From NCBI RefSeq assembly GCF_001517105.1, contig NZ_LPVF01000008.1, positions 558,001-622,000 on the forward strand: 64,000 bases of DNA, given 5' to 3'. The notes beneath the pieces are model-generated. The model saw only the letters and a list, made by a program, of their open reading frames with translations, was not told the DNA's origin and did no database searches. A program made the position numbers and the translations under genes. The DNA comes from Bacillus halotolerans. Lineage in GTDB: Bacteria > Bacillota > Bacilli > Bacillales > Bacillaceae. Below, one piece after another: positions 53,268 to 64,000 of the stretch (its first letter is position 1; each line of letters opens with the position of its first letter).

Positions 53268-53642
53268 AAAAAACACCACGCTTTTCATAGTCAATATCTT
53301 ACTTTACACATGTAATCTGCTGCTTTTGCACAACATCCGCCAAAGCACATTCTTTTTTTAACATAAAGGAACTTCTATCGGTAACACTTCCACCCATGAT
53401 CGGCGCTTTTGTTAAAAGGATTGTCTTAATGAGTTTTGAAGGAAGCGAGGACAAAAACATGAGAAGATCAATACTTATATCGTCTGTATGCGGTAGAAAT
53501 TGAAACTTTCCTAGTGCTTAAAAGAAGGAATTACGCAGTTAAAAATCGCAGCACTCTTTATTTTTACCTTATTTCAAACAATTATTCAACTGAAATAAGG
53601 TTTTGACACGCAATTGATAGGGTTGTCTCTTTTTTGCAAAAG
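53268..53642 (-). other. long rho leader region
   Basis: No gene seen. At 53567-53601 there is a perfect 11-bp inverted repeat (ACCTTATTTCA / TGAAATAAGGT, 13-base loop), near the promoter-proximal end of the likely leader. The rest is mixed-composition RNA without a clear ORF, which suits a Rho-loading leader. Confidence 0.5.
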
Positions 53643-53668
53643 AAAAGCGGGTCAACACCCGCTTTTTC
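53643..53668 (-). terminator. intrinsic terminator of glpX
   Basis: Leftward AAAAGCGGGT / ACCCGCTTTT. Confidence 0.85.
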
Positions 53669-53674
53669 TCTTTG

Positions 53675-54640
53675 TTATGGACGGATTACGAGATTTGGTT
53701 TTTTCTTCAGGCTGTGTCTGCCGTCAACGAAACGGACAGTTCCTGACTTCGCACGGATGACCAAGCTTTCAGTCGTGCCGACAGACCCTTTGAATTGAAC
53801 GCCTTTTAACAGCTCGCCGTCAGTTACGCCGGTAGCCGCAAAAATCGCGTCATCACCTCTCACAAGGTCTTCCATACGCAGCACTTTGCTTAAATCAAGG
53901 CCCATTTTGTTGCAGCGTATGATTTCTTCCTCGCTTTGCGGAAGAAGTTTACCGATAATTTCTCCGCCCAGCGCTTTTAACGCTACAGCAGATAGGACGC
54001 CTTCAGGAGCTCCGCCTGATCCGAACAGGATGTCTACGCCTGTGTGGTCGAAAGCCGTGTTGATGGCGCCTGCGACATCCCCGTCATTGATCAGTTTGAT
54101 TCTGGCGCCGGCCTCGCGAAGCTCGGAAATAATTTTTTCGTGTCTATCACGGTTTAAAATGGTGGCAACGACGTCCTCGACGTCTTTGTTTTTCGCTTTT
54201 GCTACCGCTTTAAGGTTATCAATGACTGGAGCTTCAATATCAATGCAGCCCACTGCTTCCGGACCGACTGCGATTTTCTGCATATACATATCTGGAGCGT
54301 TTAAAAGCGTGCCGTGGTCCGCAACTGCAATGACCGTCAGCGCATTCCAGCCGCCGCTTGCCAAAATGTTTGTGCCTTCGAGAGGATCAACGGCGACATC
54401 GACACGCGGACCGTACCCGTTTCCGAGTTTTTCCCCGATATAAAGCATCGGTGCTTCGTCCATTTCCCCTTCTCCGATCACAACAGTTCCTTTCATCGGA
54501 ACTGTATCAAAAACGTCTCTCATTGCGCTTGTTGCTGCTTCATCAGCCTCGTCTTTTTTTCCCCGGCCCATCCATCTTGCAGATGCTAATGCCGCAGCTT
54601 CAGTCACACGAACCAATTCCATTGATAAACTTCTTTCCAT
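53675..54640 (-). CDS. glpX: class II fructose-1,6-bisphosphatase GlpX
   Basis: 321 residues, Li+-sensitive phosphatase fold: [15 protein letters not shown] and [12 protein letters not shown] hold the metal-binding acids; [13 protein letters not shown] binds sugar phosphate. Gluconeogenic removal of the C1 phosphate. Follows murAB by 31 bp. Confidence 0.96.
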   Translation of the reverse strand: MERSLSMELVRVTEAAALASARWMGRGKKDEADEAATSAMRDVFDTVPMKGTVVIGEGEMDEAPMLYIGEKLGNGYGPRVDVAVDPLEGTNILASGGWNALTVIAVADHGTLLNAPDMYMQKIAVGPEAVGCIDIEAPVIDNLKAVAKAKNKDVEDVVATILNRDRHEKIISELREAGARIKLINDGDVAGAINTAFDHTGVDILFGSGGAPEGVLSAVALKALGGEIIGKLLPQSEEEIIRCNKMGLDLSKVLRMEDLVRGDDAIFAATGVTDGELLKGVQFKGSVGTTESLVIRAKSGTVRFVDGRHSLKKKPNLVIRP

Positions 54641-54671
54641 CTCAACACGATCTCCTCTCGCAAATAACCAA

Positions 54672-55961
54672 TTAAGAATTTTGCAGCTGTTCTATCTCTT
54701 CATCAGTCATTCTTTCGCGCCAGATTGTGGCTCCCAGACCCTCGAGTTTTTTCTCAAGGCTGCTGTATCCGCGATCAATATGCTCCAGACCTGTAATTTC
54801 TGTGACGCCGTCGGCCATCAGCCCGGCAACCACTAAACAGGCTCCGGCCCGCAGATCGCTCGCCTTGACCTTAGCGCCTTGAAGGTCGACAGGTCCCGTT
54901 ATGATTGCGGATCTGCCCTCTACCTTCATATTAGCGCCCATTCGTCTCAGCTCATCAATATGCTTGAATCTCGCCGAATAGATGGTGTCAGTCACGACGC
55001 TTGTCCCTTTTGCTCTCGTCAAAAGCGCTGTCATCGGCTGCTGCAAATCAGTCGGAAAGCCCGGGTATACCAGGGTTTTTACATCAACCGGCTTTAGGTT
55101 TTTCTGCCCGCCGACAATAAGCAGCTGGTCGTCGCTTGTCTCAATGTGAAAGCCCATTTCTCTCAGCTTTGCTGTTAAGGACTCAAGGTGTGTCGGGATT
55201 ACGTTATCGATGACGACCTCTTTTCCCATCGCGGCACCGGCAATCATAAATGTTCCGGCCTCAATTCTGTCCGGGATGATCGTATGTTTGCAGCCGTGCA
55301 GTTCCTTTACGCCATCGATTCGGATGACGTTGGTTCCAGCGCCTTTGATTTTTGCGCCCATGCTGGTGAGCAGTGTCGCGACATCAATAATCTCCGGCTC
55401 TTTCGCAGCGTTTTCGATGATGGTTTTCCCTTCTGCCAAAACAGCCGCAAGCATAATGTTAATCGTTGCCCCGACGCTTACGACATCTAAATATATACGT
55501 GCGCCTCTCAGCCTTTCAGCGCGCAAATAAATCGCGCCCTGTTCATTGGTCACTTCAGCTCCGAGCGCTTCGAAGCCCTTGATGTGCTGGTCAATCGGAC
55601 GGGGGCCCAAGTGGCAGCCGCCAGGCAATCCGATGACGGCCTGTTTAAAGCGGCCGAGCATCGCCCCCATTAAATAATACGACGCGCGCAGTTTTTTCAC
55701 TTTTCCGTTAGGAAGCGGCATGCTGATCATTGAAGTGGGGTCTACAATCATATCCCCATTCTCAAAATGCACATTGCCGCCGATTTCCTGTAACAGGTCA
55801 CGCAGCGTTTCAATATCTGAAATCTCAGGAAGCCCTTCTATTGTCACCTCGGAATTTGCCAAAATGGTTGCTGGTATTAATGCAACAGCACTGTTTTTAG
55901 CGCCGCTGATGTGTACTGTACCGTTTAACGAGTCACCGCCGGCAATATTCAACTTTTCCAT
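54672..55961 (-). CDS. murAB: UDP-N-acetylglucosamine 1-carboxyvinyltransferase MurAB (MurZ)
   Basis: 429 residues, paralogue of murAA in this window. Active-site loop [16 protein letters not shown] retains the catalytic Cys. In B. subtilis this copy is dispensable when MurAA is present. It heads a likely murAB-glpX(-rho) transcription unit; the leader upstream is long. Confidence 0.96.
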   Translation of the reverse strand: MEKLNIAGGDSLNGTVHISGAKNSAVALIPATILANSEVTIEGLPEISDIETLRDLLQEIGGNVHFENGDMIVDPTSMISMPLPNGKVKKLRASYYLMGAMLGRFKQAVIGLPGGCHLGPRPIDQHIKGFEALGAEVTNEQGAIYLRAERLRGARIYLDVVSVGATINIMLAAVLAEGKTIIENAAKEPEIIDVATLLTSMGAKIKGAGTNVIRIDGVKELHGCKHTIIPDRIEAGTFMIAGAAMGKEVVIDNVIPTHLESLTAKLREMGFHIETSDDQLLIVGGQKNLKPVDVKTLVYPGFPTDLQQPMTALLTRAKGTSVVTDTIYSARFKHIDELRRMGANMKVEGRSAIITGPVDLQGAKVKASDLRAGACLVVAGLMADGVTEITGLEHIDRGYSSLEKKLEGLGATIWRERMTDEEIEQLQNS

Positions 55962-56289
55962 GATAGTCTCCTTCCATAAGAAGATAGCTGCGGAGCTAAA
56001 TAAAATGGCATTTTATTCTGTCTCTGCAAATAAAGCTCATGTCCAAAATCTAGCCAATTCGAAGAGAAAGAATACAACACATTGTAAAATATCAGGAAGA
56101 AAATAGCGAAGCTTTGCGGGGGCATAGGTTTCAAAAAATCGACAGAGACCCGCCGGCTAAAGAGACATCTTCGTCATCCGGCAAAAGCAGCACGCAACCC
56201 TCATTCCGATATCAGCTTCTGCAGCCCAATGATTCCTTCTCTGTAAGCGGCGTGCATCTGAAGGTCCGCTGGATCAGGACGGTGAAAAG
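55962..56289 (-). other. tal-murAB intergenic region
   Basis: Without a clear gene. Leftward it contains a short open frame ending MHAAYREGIIGLQKLISE (about 56183-56239) that looks protein-like but lacks a good start site, and a GCCGG / CCGGC pairing near 56150-56180. Otherwise nothing recognised; probably the murAB promoter and leader. Confidence 0.4.
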
Positions 56290-56334
56290 CAAAGGCCGCG
56301 GCAAACAGACACTACACTCTGTTTGCCGCCGCTT
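56290..56334 (-). terminator. probable terminator hairpin after tal
   Basis: Leftward GCGGCAAACAGA / TCTGTTTGCCGC, a 12-bp stem, but the following sequence is only moderately T-rich. Confidence 0.6.
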
Positions 56335-56337
56335 GAA

Positions 56338-56976
<639 letters not shown>

Positions 56977-57046
56977 TTACAAAAGCCTCCCTGAGTAAGA
57001 ATTTTCAGAACTGTGAATATGATTGCGCTTTCTAAAGATAGACGGA

Positions 57047-57075
57047 AAACCGCCTGTCAAGCTGTCAGGCGGTTA
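57047..57075 (-). terminator. terminator between fbaA and tal
   Basis: Leftward AACCGCCTG / CAGGCGGTT then TTCC; strong stem, weak T-run, so some read-through into tal is likely. Confidence 0.65.
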
Positions 57076-57093
57076 TAAAAAGTTCCAATTGAA

Positions 57094-57951
57094 TTAAGCT
57101 TGGTTTGAAGAACCAAATTCACGCATTTTACCGATAACAGTTTCTTTAATCGCTTCGCGAGCAGGTCCAAGGTATTTACGAGGATCGTACTCGTCAGGCT
57201 TAGCTGCCAACGTTTCGCGAACAGCTTTTGCAGAAGAAATTTGGTTTTCAGTATTTACGTTGATTTTAGCTGTACCAAGTGAGATTGATTTTTTGATGTC
57301 AGCAGTCGGAATTCCAGTACCGCCATGAAGAACGAGCGGAAGACCAGTTGAATTTCCGATCTCTTCCATTTCTTTGAAGCCAAGGTTTGGCTCACCTTTG
57401 TAAGGGCCGTGAACAGAACCTAATGCAGGTGCAAGGCAGTCGATGCCAGTGCGCTCAACAAGCTCTTGGCACTCTTTAGGATCAGCGTAGATTACGCCTT
57501 CAGCGATAACGTCGTCCTCTTGTCCGCCGACTGTTCCTAGCTCAGCTTCTACAGATACTCCGTGGAAATGAGCAAGCTCAACAACTTTAGAAGTTGTTGC
57601 TACGTTTTCTTCAAATGGATGGTGAGAAGCGTCGATCATAACAGATGTGAAACCTGCATGAATCGCTTTCGCACAAGATTCAAAGCTTGAACCGTGGTCT
57701 AAGTGGATCGCAACAGGAACTGTCACTTTGTACTCTTCCATTAGTGCTTTTACCATAGCTACGACTGTTTTGAAGCCGCCCATGTAGCGTCCCGCACCTT
57801 CGGAAACACCAAGGATCACTGGAGATTTTTCTTCTTCAGCTGCTTGTAAAATCGCTTGAGTAAACTCAAGGTTGTTTAAGTTAAATTGTCCTACAGCATA
57901 ACCTTTTTCTTTAGCTGTATTCAACATTTCCGTCATTGAAACTAAAGGCAT
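57094..57951 (-). CDS. fbaA: class II fructose-bisphosphate aldolase FbaA
   Basis: 285 residues from ATG 57951 ([20 protein letters not shown]), with AAGGAGG upstream. Zinc ligands in [15 protein letters not shown] region and [21 protein letters not shown] binds phosphate. Glycolytic and gluconeogenic aldolase. Confidence 0.97.
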   Translation of the reverse strand: MPLVSMTEMLNTAKEKGYAVGQFNLNNLEFTQAILQAAEEEKSPVILGVSEGAGRYMGGFKTVVAMVKALMEEYKVTVPVAIHLDHGSSFESCAKAIHAGFTSVMIDASHHPFEENVATTSKVVELAHFHGVSVEAELGTVGGQEDDVIAEGVIYADPKECQELVERTGIDCLAPALGSVHGPYKGEPNLGFKEMEEIGNSTGLPLVLHGGTGIPTADIKKSISLGTAKINVNTENQISSAKAVRETLAAKPDEYDPRKYLGPAREAIKETVIGKMREFGSSNQA

Positions 57952-58131
57952 GTCGAATGTCCTCCTTATGTAGCCTGATTGTCTTCTAGCGAAAAAAGCT
58001 TTCCACCCTAGCATGACCCATAATTTGCTGTCATATGTAAATCCTCAGATCGCTTTTTCTCCATAACTAGAATACCAACTTTTCGACAAATCGGCAACAC
58101 AATGAGCTCATTCAATTGTTTCTTCTTTTTG

Positions 58132-58506
58132 TCAGTTAGACTTCAGGGGCAGATATTTTTTGACGGCGTCTCTGATTTCGTCGATGTCAAACGGCTTCGC
58201 AAAGTGCGTCAATGCGCCCAATTCCTTTGATTCCTGGATCATATCGAGTTCTCCGTAAGCCGTCATGATGATCACGCGGATGTTTTCGTCAATGACTTTC
58301 ATCCGTTTTAAGATTTCGATTCCGTCCATGCCGGGAATTTCCATATCCAGAAGGACAAGGTCCGGACGTTCTTTTGTCACAATATCAAGCGCTTGAAGGC
58401 CGTTCGCAGCCTGAAATGTCTGATAGCCCTCTTTATTGAACACTTCGTTAAGCAAAATACGTATTCCGTATTGATCATCAACGATTAAAATTTTTTCATT
58501 CATCAT
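58132..58506 (-). CDS. spo0F: sporulation response regulator Spo0F
   Basis: 124 residues from ATG 58506 ([20 protein letters not shown]). Single receiver domain: acidic pocket Asp10/Asp11, phospho-acceptor Asp54, Thr82 (IMTAYGE) and Lys104 (FAKPFD). It relays phosphate from KinA/B to Spo0B. Residue 56 is Glu (codon GAA), whereas the B. subtilis protein has Lys56, a position known to set the stability of the phospho-aspartate. The promoter region has a sigma-H element and 0A boxes. Confidence 0.96.
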   Translation of the reverse strand: MMNEKILIVDDQYGIRILLNEVFNKEGYQTFQAANGLQALDIVTKERPDLVLLDMEIPGMDGIEILKRMKVIDENIRVIIMTAYGELDMIQESKELGALTHFAKPFDIDEIRDAVKKYLPLKSN

Positions 58507-58528
58507 TTTACACCCCAATATTATGATT

Positions 58529-58608
58529 TTCGTCAAAAGTAAGCAGTAGTTTATGTATTCTGTTTGATTTTCCTATTTCCTTTAATTATAATAGTCTACT
58601 TTACGACA
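58529..58608 (-). promoter_or_regulatory. spo0F control region: sigma-H promoter and two 0A boxes
   Basis: Leftward sigma-H -35 AAAGGAAAT (58575-58583), 12 bp, -10 CAGAATAC (58555-58562). 0A-like boxes TGTCGTA (58602-58608, upstream) and TGACGAA (58529-58535, downstream of the start) suit Spo0A activation and later repression. Confidence 0.75.
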
Positions 58609-58671
58609 TTTTCTGAGCATTTTCTCTTTTGTTGTATACTGTTATTGTACGTTATAAAGGAGGATTCACTT

Positions 58672-59193
58672 ATGTTGAAAATATTTACGACACAGTTAAC
58701 AGGTATTTTTTCCCGCATTCAGGATAAGGAATCTGACGCGATTGAAGATGGGGCGCGATTGCTTGCTCAAGCGGTGGTCAGCGGGCATTCCATATATATA
58801 TACGGGGCAAATGAGCTTCAGGGCGTCTTATATGAGGCTACCGAAAGCAAAGAGCCGCTTCCTTCTGTCAAAGCGTTTCCCGCCAACGCCGATGAAGTGA
58901 CAGAAAGCGACAGGGTGCTGATGTTTTGCACAGGGACAGGTACAGATGAAGAACAGGCGGTCGCGAAAGAGCTTTATGAAAAAGGCGCGGGAGTCGTTTG
59001 CGTATCGCCGGCAGCCAAAGACAGCGCCGGAATCGAACAATATTGCGATGTGCATATTGATTCGAAGCTGAAAATGCCGCTCGTTCCCGATGAAGACGGC
59101 ACCCGTTACGGCTTCCCTTCATTAATGACAGCATTGTATGTCTACCATGCTCTATCATTTATATTAAAAGAAATTCTGCAAGAGTATGCATAA
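58672..59193 (+). CDS. ywjG: DUF2529 protein YwjG
   Basis: 173 residues from ATG 58672 with AAAGGAGG upstream; the longer open frame upstream is promoter DNA. Soluble alpha/beta fold resembling SIS-type or nucleotide-binding proteins (YIYGANELQGVLYE, LMFCTGTGTDEEQ, GAGVVCVSPAAKD). Function unknown. It is divergent from spo0F and converges on pyrG. Confidence 0.82.
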   Translation: MLKIFTTQLTGIFSRIQDKESDAIEDGARLLAQAVVSGHSIYIYGANELQGVLYEATESKEPLPSVKAFPANADEVTESDRVLMFCTGTGTDEEQAVAKELYEKGAGVVCVSPAAKDSAGIEQYCDVHIDSKLKMPLVPDEDGTRYGFPSLMTALYVYHALSFILKEILQEYA

Positions 59194-59231
59194 TCACTTA
59201 TTGTACATGCTGTATCTTGCCGGAAACAAAT

Positions 59232-59275
59232 AAAAAAGACTTGTCCGCTTTTGACAAACGGCAAGTCTTTTTTTA

Positions 59276-59276
<1 letters not shown>
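59232..59276. terminator. bidirectional terminator between ywjG and pyrG
   Basis: AAAAAGACTTG / CAAGTCTTTTTTT with inner CCG/CGG pairing. Confidence 0.85.
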
Positions 59277-60910
<1,634 letters not shown>

Positions 60911-60985
60911 CTACATTTCTTAAAATGTACCGTTTTATAGGAAATCATTTAGCCTTTTAAATGATTTATAAGAAAAATGAGGGGT

Positions 60986-61025
60986 GAAAATAAGAAAGCT
61001 CCCTTTCAATTTCTTGAAAGGGAGC
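60986..61025 (-). terminator. pyrG leader attenuator
   Basis: Leftward GCTCCCTTTCAA / TTGAAAGGGAGC (12-bp stem, 4-base loop) followed by TTTCTTATTTTC. The C/T-rich 5' arm is the target of the poly-G antiterminator made when CTP is low. Confidence 0.85.
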
Positions 61026-61062
61026 ATAACGTTCTATGTTCTCTCTTCGTTTTTGAAGAGCC

Positions 61063-61099
61063 CAAAATACATACTACATAGTTCGACTATGAAAGTCAA
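61063..61099 (-). promoter_or_regulatory. pyrG promoter with GGGC start
   Basis: Leftward TTGACT (61094-61099), 17 bp, TAGTAT (61071-61076), then seven bases to a transcript start GGGCTC (61063). A GGGC start allows slippage of G when CTP is scarce, as known for B. subtilis pyrG. Confidence 0.8.
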
Positions 61100-61126
61100 G
61101 ATCGATTTGAGGATGAAATTCTTTTA

Positions 61127-61663
61127 CTATTTTTTATCCTCATCGCCTTCATCATAGTCATCATCTTCTTCTTCCTCATCGTCATCAATGAGATCATCAT
61201 CAATTTCGAGCTCGTCTTCGTCTTCGTCGTCTTCATCGATATCGTCAAACTCATCCGCATCGAGATCAAGTTCTTCCTCAACCTCAGCCAAATCGATGTC
61301 GTCTTCGTCAACCTCTTCAAATTCATCAAGATCAAGATCTTCTTCAACAGCTTTTTTCGCTTTTTTCTTTTTCGCCTTAACTGTCGGCTGTGTTTCTTCA
61401 TCAAGCTGATCGTACGGATACCAGCTGCGAAGGCCCCAAGTCTGGTCAGAGAGCGCCAAGAAGCGGCCGTCAATGTTTAAATCTGTATAAAATTGTGCGA
61501 CGCGGTCTCCAAGCTCTTCTTTTTTTACGCCGAGCAATGATGCAATTTCATTTAAAAGCTCCTGAAAAGGAACTGGTTTTTTATGATCTTCAAATAATTC
61601 GTGAGCGATTTCAACTAAAGCCATTTCCTTTAGCTGTTCCTGTGAATATTGTTTGATACCCAA
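61127..61663 (-). CDS. rpoE: RNA polymerase delta subunit RpoE
   Basis: 178 residues from TTG 61663. Folded N-terminal domain (YSQEQLKEMALVEIAHELFE, through SWYPYDQLDE at about 95), a Lys-rich hinge (KAKKKKAKKA) and an intrinsically disordered, almost wholly Asp/Glu tail of about 70 residues. It helps RNA polymerase release nucleic acids and recycle. Third gene of the fadF-acdA-rpoE order. Confidence 0.97.
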   Translation of the reverse strand: MGIKQYSQEQLKEMALVEIAHELFEDHKKPVPFQELLNEIASLLGVKKEELGDRVAQFYTDLNIDGRFLALSDQTWGLRSWYPYDQLDEETQPTVKAKKKKAKKAVEEDLDLDEFEEVDEDDIDLAEVEEELDLDADEFDDIDEDDEDEDELEIDDDLIDDDEEEEDDDYDEGDEDKK

Positions 61664-61845
61664 GGTCGGACACTCCCTTTCTATTACTTATATGTATCTG
61701 TTTTATCAATAATGAAAGCGATATTGTATCGTTCTTATACAAACCATACCTCTCATTATAAACAAAATAAAACAGAATATGCTACCCTTAACAGCGTTAA
61801 TTTAAATAATTTTACAAGAGTGATCCGACTGATAGATGTTTTGCC

Positions 61846-62985
61846 TTATTCTGCGAGCATTCTGGAGATAACCAGCCTTTGAATTTCTTGAGTGCCTTCG
61901 TAGATTTGCGTAATTTTCGCGTCGCGCATATAGCGTTCAACCGGATAATCCTTCGTATATCCGTAGCCGCCGAAAATCTGCACAGCTTCGGTCGTCACCT
62001 TCATCGCCGTATCCCCCGCCAGCAGTTTGGACATAGCGGAGGCTTTTCCATACGGAAGGCCTGACGATTCCAGCCATGCCGCCTGATAGGTCAGTAGCCT
62101 TGAAGCTTCTATCATTGTCGCCATATCTGCAAGTTTAAAAGCTATGCCCTGCTGCTCGGCGATCGATTTGCCGAACTGGTTTCTTTCTTTTGCGTATTGA
62201 AGCGCCGCATCAAGCGCTCCCTGGGCGATGCCAACAGCCTGCGCCGCAATGCCGTTTCTTCCTCCGTCAAGCGTCTTCATCGCGATTTTGAAGCCTTCCC
62301 CTTCTTCACCGAGACGATTTTCTGCGGGAACGACACAGTCTTCGAAGATGATCTCTGTTGTCGGAGAAGAACGGATGCCTAGTTTCTTTTCTTTCTTGCC
62401 TGTCAAAAATCCTTCGAAATCCTTTTCTACAATAAAAGCGGAAATGCCTTTTTTCTTTTTCTCAGCGTCAGTGACTGCAAACACAATATAAATATCAGCG
62501 GCGCCGCCGTTTGTAATAAACACTTTTGATCCGTTTAATACATAGCTATCACCGATTCGCTCAGCGGTTGTTTTCATCCCTCCGGCGTCTGAACCGGAGC
62601 CCGCTTCAGTCAAAGCGAAAGCCCCGATTTTCTGCCCAAGGGCCAGCTGTGTTAAGTACGCTGCCTTTTGTTCTTCTGTGCCAAATGCAAACAGCGGCCA
62701 GCCGCAAAGCGAGATATGGGCTGAAAGCGTCACGCCGGTGGAGGCGCAGACTTTTGACAGTTCCTCCACCGCTATGACATAAGCCAGGTAGTCACTTCCG
62801 ATTCCGCCGTAAGCTTCAGGCCACGGAATCCCTGTTAATCCTAAGTCCGCCATTTCCCGAAACAGGTCACGATCGAAGCGTTCTTGTTCGTCACGTTCTG
62901 CCGCTGTGGGTGCAACCTCATGCTTCGCAAAATCACGAACCAATTTACGAATCATTTCGTGTTCTTCTGTTAATGAAAAATTCAT
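61846..62985 (-). CDS. acdA: acyl-CoA dehydrogenase AcdA
   Basis: 379 residues, complete: [23 protein letters not shown]/substrate loop, catalytic Glu region ([16 protein letters not shown]) near the C-terminus, and [20 protein letters not shown]. First step of fatty-acid beta-oxidation. It overlaps the fadF stop by four bases; in B. subtilis the unit is in the FadR regulon. Confidence 0.95.
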   Translation of the reverse strand: MNFSLTEEHEMIRKLVRDFAKHEVAPTAAERDEQERFDRDLFREMADLGLTGIPWPEAYGGIGSDYLAYVIAVEELSKVCASTGVTLSAHISLCGWPLFAFGTEEQKAAYLTQLALGQKIGAFALTEAGSGSDAGGMKTTAERIGDSYVLNGSKVFITNGGAADIYIVFAVTDAEKKKKGISAFIVEKDFEGFLTGKKEKKLGIRSSPTTEIIFEDCVVPAENRLGEEGEGFKIAMKTLDGGRNGIAAQAVGIAQGALDAALQYAKERNQFGKSIAEQQGIAFKLADMATMIEASRLLTYQAAWLESSGLPYGKASAMSKLLAGDTAMKVTTEAVQIFGGYGYTKDYPVERYMRDAKITQIYEGTQEIQRLVISRMLAE

Positions 62986-64000
62986 CGCTTTTCCCCCATT
63001 GTCATATCAGCGCCCAAGACAGATTGAGCCAGAAGCTCCGCGACGTCATACGTTTTGACTCGATCTTCCGCTTCTTTTGCCTTTGTGCCGTCCCCAAGCA
63101 TCGTGAGGCAGTACGGACAGCCGGAGCTGATTACCGACGGATTGACTGCCAGCGCTTGCTCTGTTCTGGCGACATTAATCCTGTTGCCCGACTCTTCCTC
63201 CATCCACATTAAGCCTCCGCCAGCTCCGCAGCACATGCCGGTTTCCCGGTTTCTCTCCATTTCAATAAGCCGCACACCCGGAATGGCTTTTAAAATCTCT
63301 CTCGGCGGATCATAGACTTCGTTGTACCGTCCCAAGTAGCACGAGTCGTGGAAGGTGATCGTTTCATGAACTGGGTGCTGCGGTTTTAGTTTCCCGCTCT
63401 TCACCAGATCGGCCAGCACTTCCGTATGATGATACACTTCGCCTTCAAAGCCGAAATCAGGATATTCGTTTTTAAATAAATTGTATGCGTGCGGATCAAT
63501 CGTAACGATTTTTTTCACATTATTTTTTTCAAATTCCGAGATATTCTTTTCGGCCAGTTCTTGAAATAAAAACTCATTTCCAAGGCGGCGCGGGGTGTCC
63601 CCTGAATTTTTTTCTTTGTTGCCGAGGATCGCAAAGGTCGCACCTGCTTGGTTCAGCAGTCTTGCAAAGGAGATGGCGATCTTTTGGCTTCTGTTGTCGT
63701 ACGACCCCATGGAACCGACCCAGAAAAGATATTCGAATTCTTTTTCCTCTTTTTTTAATTCTTTTACTGTCGGAATATCGGCATCTGGGGCTGCGTCGCG
63801 CCAATTTTCACGTTCCTTGCGGTTGAGGCCCCACGGATTTCCCTGCCGCTCAATACTCGTCATCGCCCGCTGTGCGTCACTGTCCATTTTTCCTTCAGTC
63901 AGCACGAGATAGCGGCGAAGATCAATGATTTTATCAACATGCTCGTTCATGACGGGGCACTGATCTTCACAGTTCCGGCAAGTGGTGCAGGCCCAAATTT
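62982..64000 (-). CDS. fadF: iron-sulphur oxidoreductase FadF (YwjF), N-terminal part outside window
   Basis: About 339 C-terminal codons are present; the frame runs off the right edge, where the [4Fe-4S] motif [12 protein letters not shown] is visible. It is followed by two CCG domains (heterodisulphide-reductase type): [20 protein letters not shown] and [19 protein letters not shown]. It probably passes electrons from acyl-CoA dehydrogenase to the quinone pool. Translationally coupled to acdA. Confidence 0.9.
   Translation of the reverse strand, partial: IWACTTCRNCEDQCPVMNEHVDKIIDLRRYLVLTEGKMDSDAQRAMTSIERQGNPWGLNRKERENWRDAAPDADIPTVKELKKEEKEFEYLFWVGSMGSYDNRSQKIAISFARLLNQAGATFAILGNKEKNSGDTPRRLGNEFLFQELAEKNISEFEKNNVKKIVTIDPHAYNLFKNEYPDFGFEGEVYHHTEVLADLVKSGKLKPQHPVHETITFHDSCYLGRYNEVYDPPREILKAIPGVRLIEMERNRETGMCCGAGGGLMWMEEESGNRINVARTEQALAVNPSVISSGCPYCLTMLGDGTKAKEAEDRVKTYDVAELLAQSVLGADMTMGEKR

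Noticed and set aside
61188..61409. Rightward open frame encoding an almost pure Ser/Thr peptide
   Set aside because: It is the antisense of the Asp/Glu-rich tail of rpoE; it has no ribosome-binding site and its composition follows from GAT/GAA codons.

Overview
This window is Bacillus chromosome, almost certainly from a member of the Bacillus subtilis species group but not strain 168 itself. The gene order from a DHA2 transporter (ywoD) through nrgAB, spoIIQ, ureABC, rapB, moaA, the atp operon, upp-glyA, prfA, maeA, rho, spo0F and pyrG to fadF-acdA-rpoE is the classical ywo-ywn-ywm-ywl-ywk-ywj segment. Most proteins look nearly identical to the 168 versions as I remember them. Codon use, ribosome-binding sites (AAAGGAGG type), frequent TTG/GTG starts, and sigma-F, sigma-E, sigma-B and sigma-H promoter motifs all fit. 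I see no rRNA, tRNA, insertion sequence, prophage or CRISPR array.

Layout. 1-2006: partial transporter, isochorismatase-fold hydrolase and DoxX protein, all leftward. 2288-4626: ammonium transporter and PII protein (TnrA box upstream), then bcrC. 4663-11192: spoIIQ, small membrane proteins, cardiolipin synthase and a Rrf2 regulator with matching operators. 11326-18514: one leftward operon, urtABCDE-ureABC, combining an ABC urea importer with urease but carrying no nickel-insertion genes. 18714-28954: csbD, rapB, moaA-fdhD, two VWA proteins, spoIID, murAA, a frameshifted ywmB and ywzB. 29640-36571: complete leftward F1Fo ATP synthase operon (atpIBEFHAGDC). 36993-46739: upp, glyA, ywlG-rpiB-ywlE, mntP, ywlC, ywlB, spoIIR, prmC and prfA, with a DnaA-box cluster at ywlC. 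46866-50699: ywkD, racA and maeA-ywkB. 50988-60883: tdk, rpmE, rho, glpX, murAB, tal, fbaA, spo0F, ywjG and pyrG. 61127-64000: rpoE, acdA and partial fadF.

Themes. Nitrogen supply (AmtB/GlnK, urea uptake plus urease) carries TnrA/GlnR-type boxes at both ends. Sporulation is represented by spoIIQ, rapB, spoIID, spoIIR, racA and spo0F; RapB is a phosphatase of Spo0F, and this Spo0F carries Glu rather than the expected Lys two residues after its phospho-acceptor Asp. Central carbon and nucleotide metabolism (glpX, tal, fbaA, maeA, upp, tdk, pyrG, glyA) makes up much of the rest.

The points most worth a second look are: the urea-import/urease operon with a tiny coupled ORF before ureA; the Spo0F D+2 change; the one-base deletion in a poly-A tract of ywmB; a long hairpin burying the mntP ribosome-binding site; paired YwnA-type operators; and the ywlC DnaA-box cluster. 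I found no clearly undescribed defence or mobile system. Names are assigned from remembered family and 168 knowledge, not from a database search.
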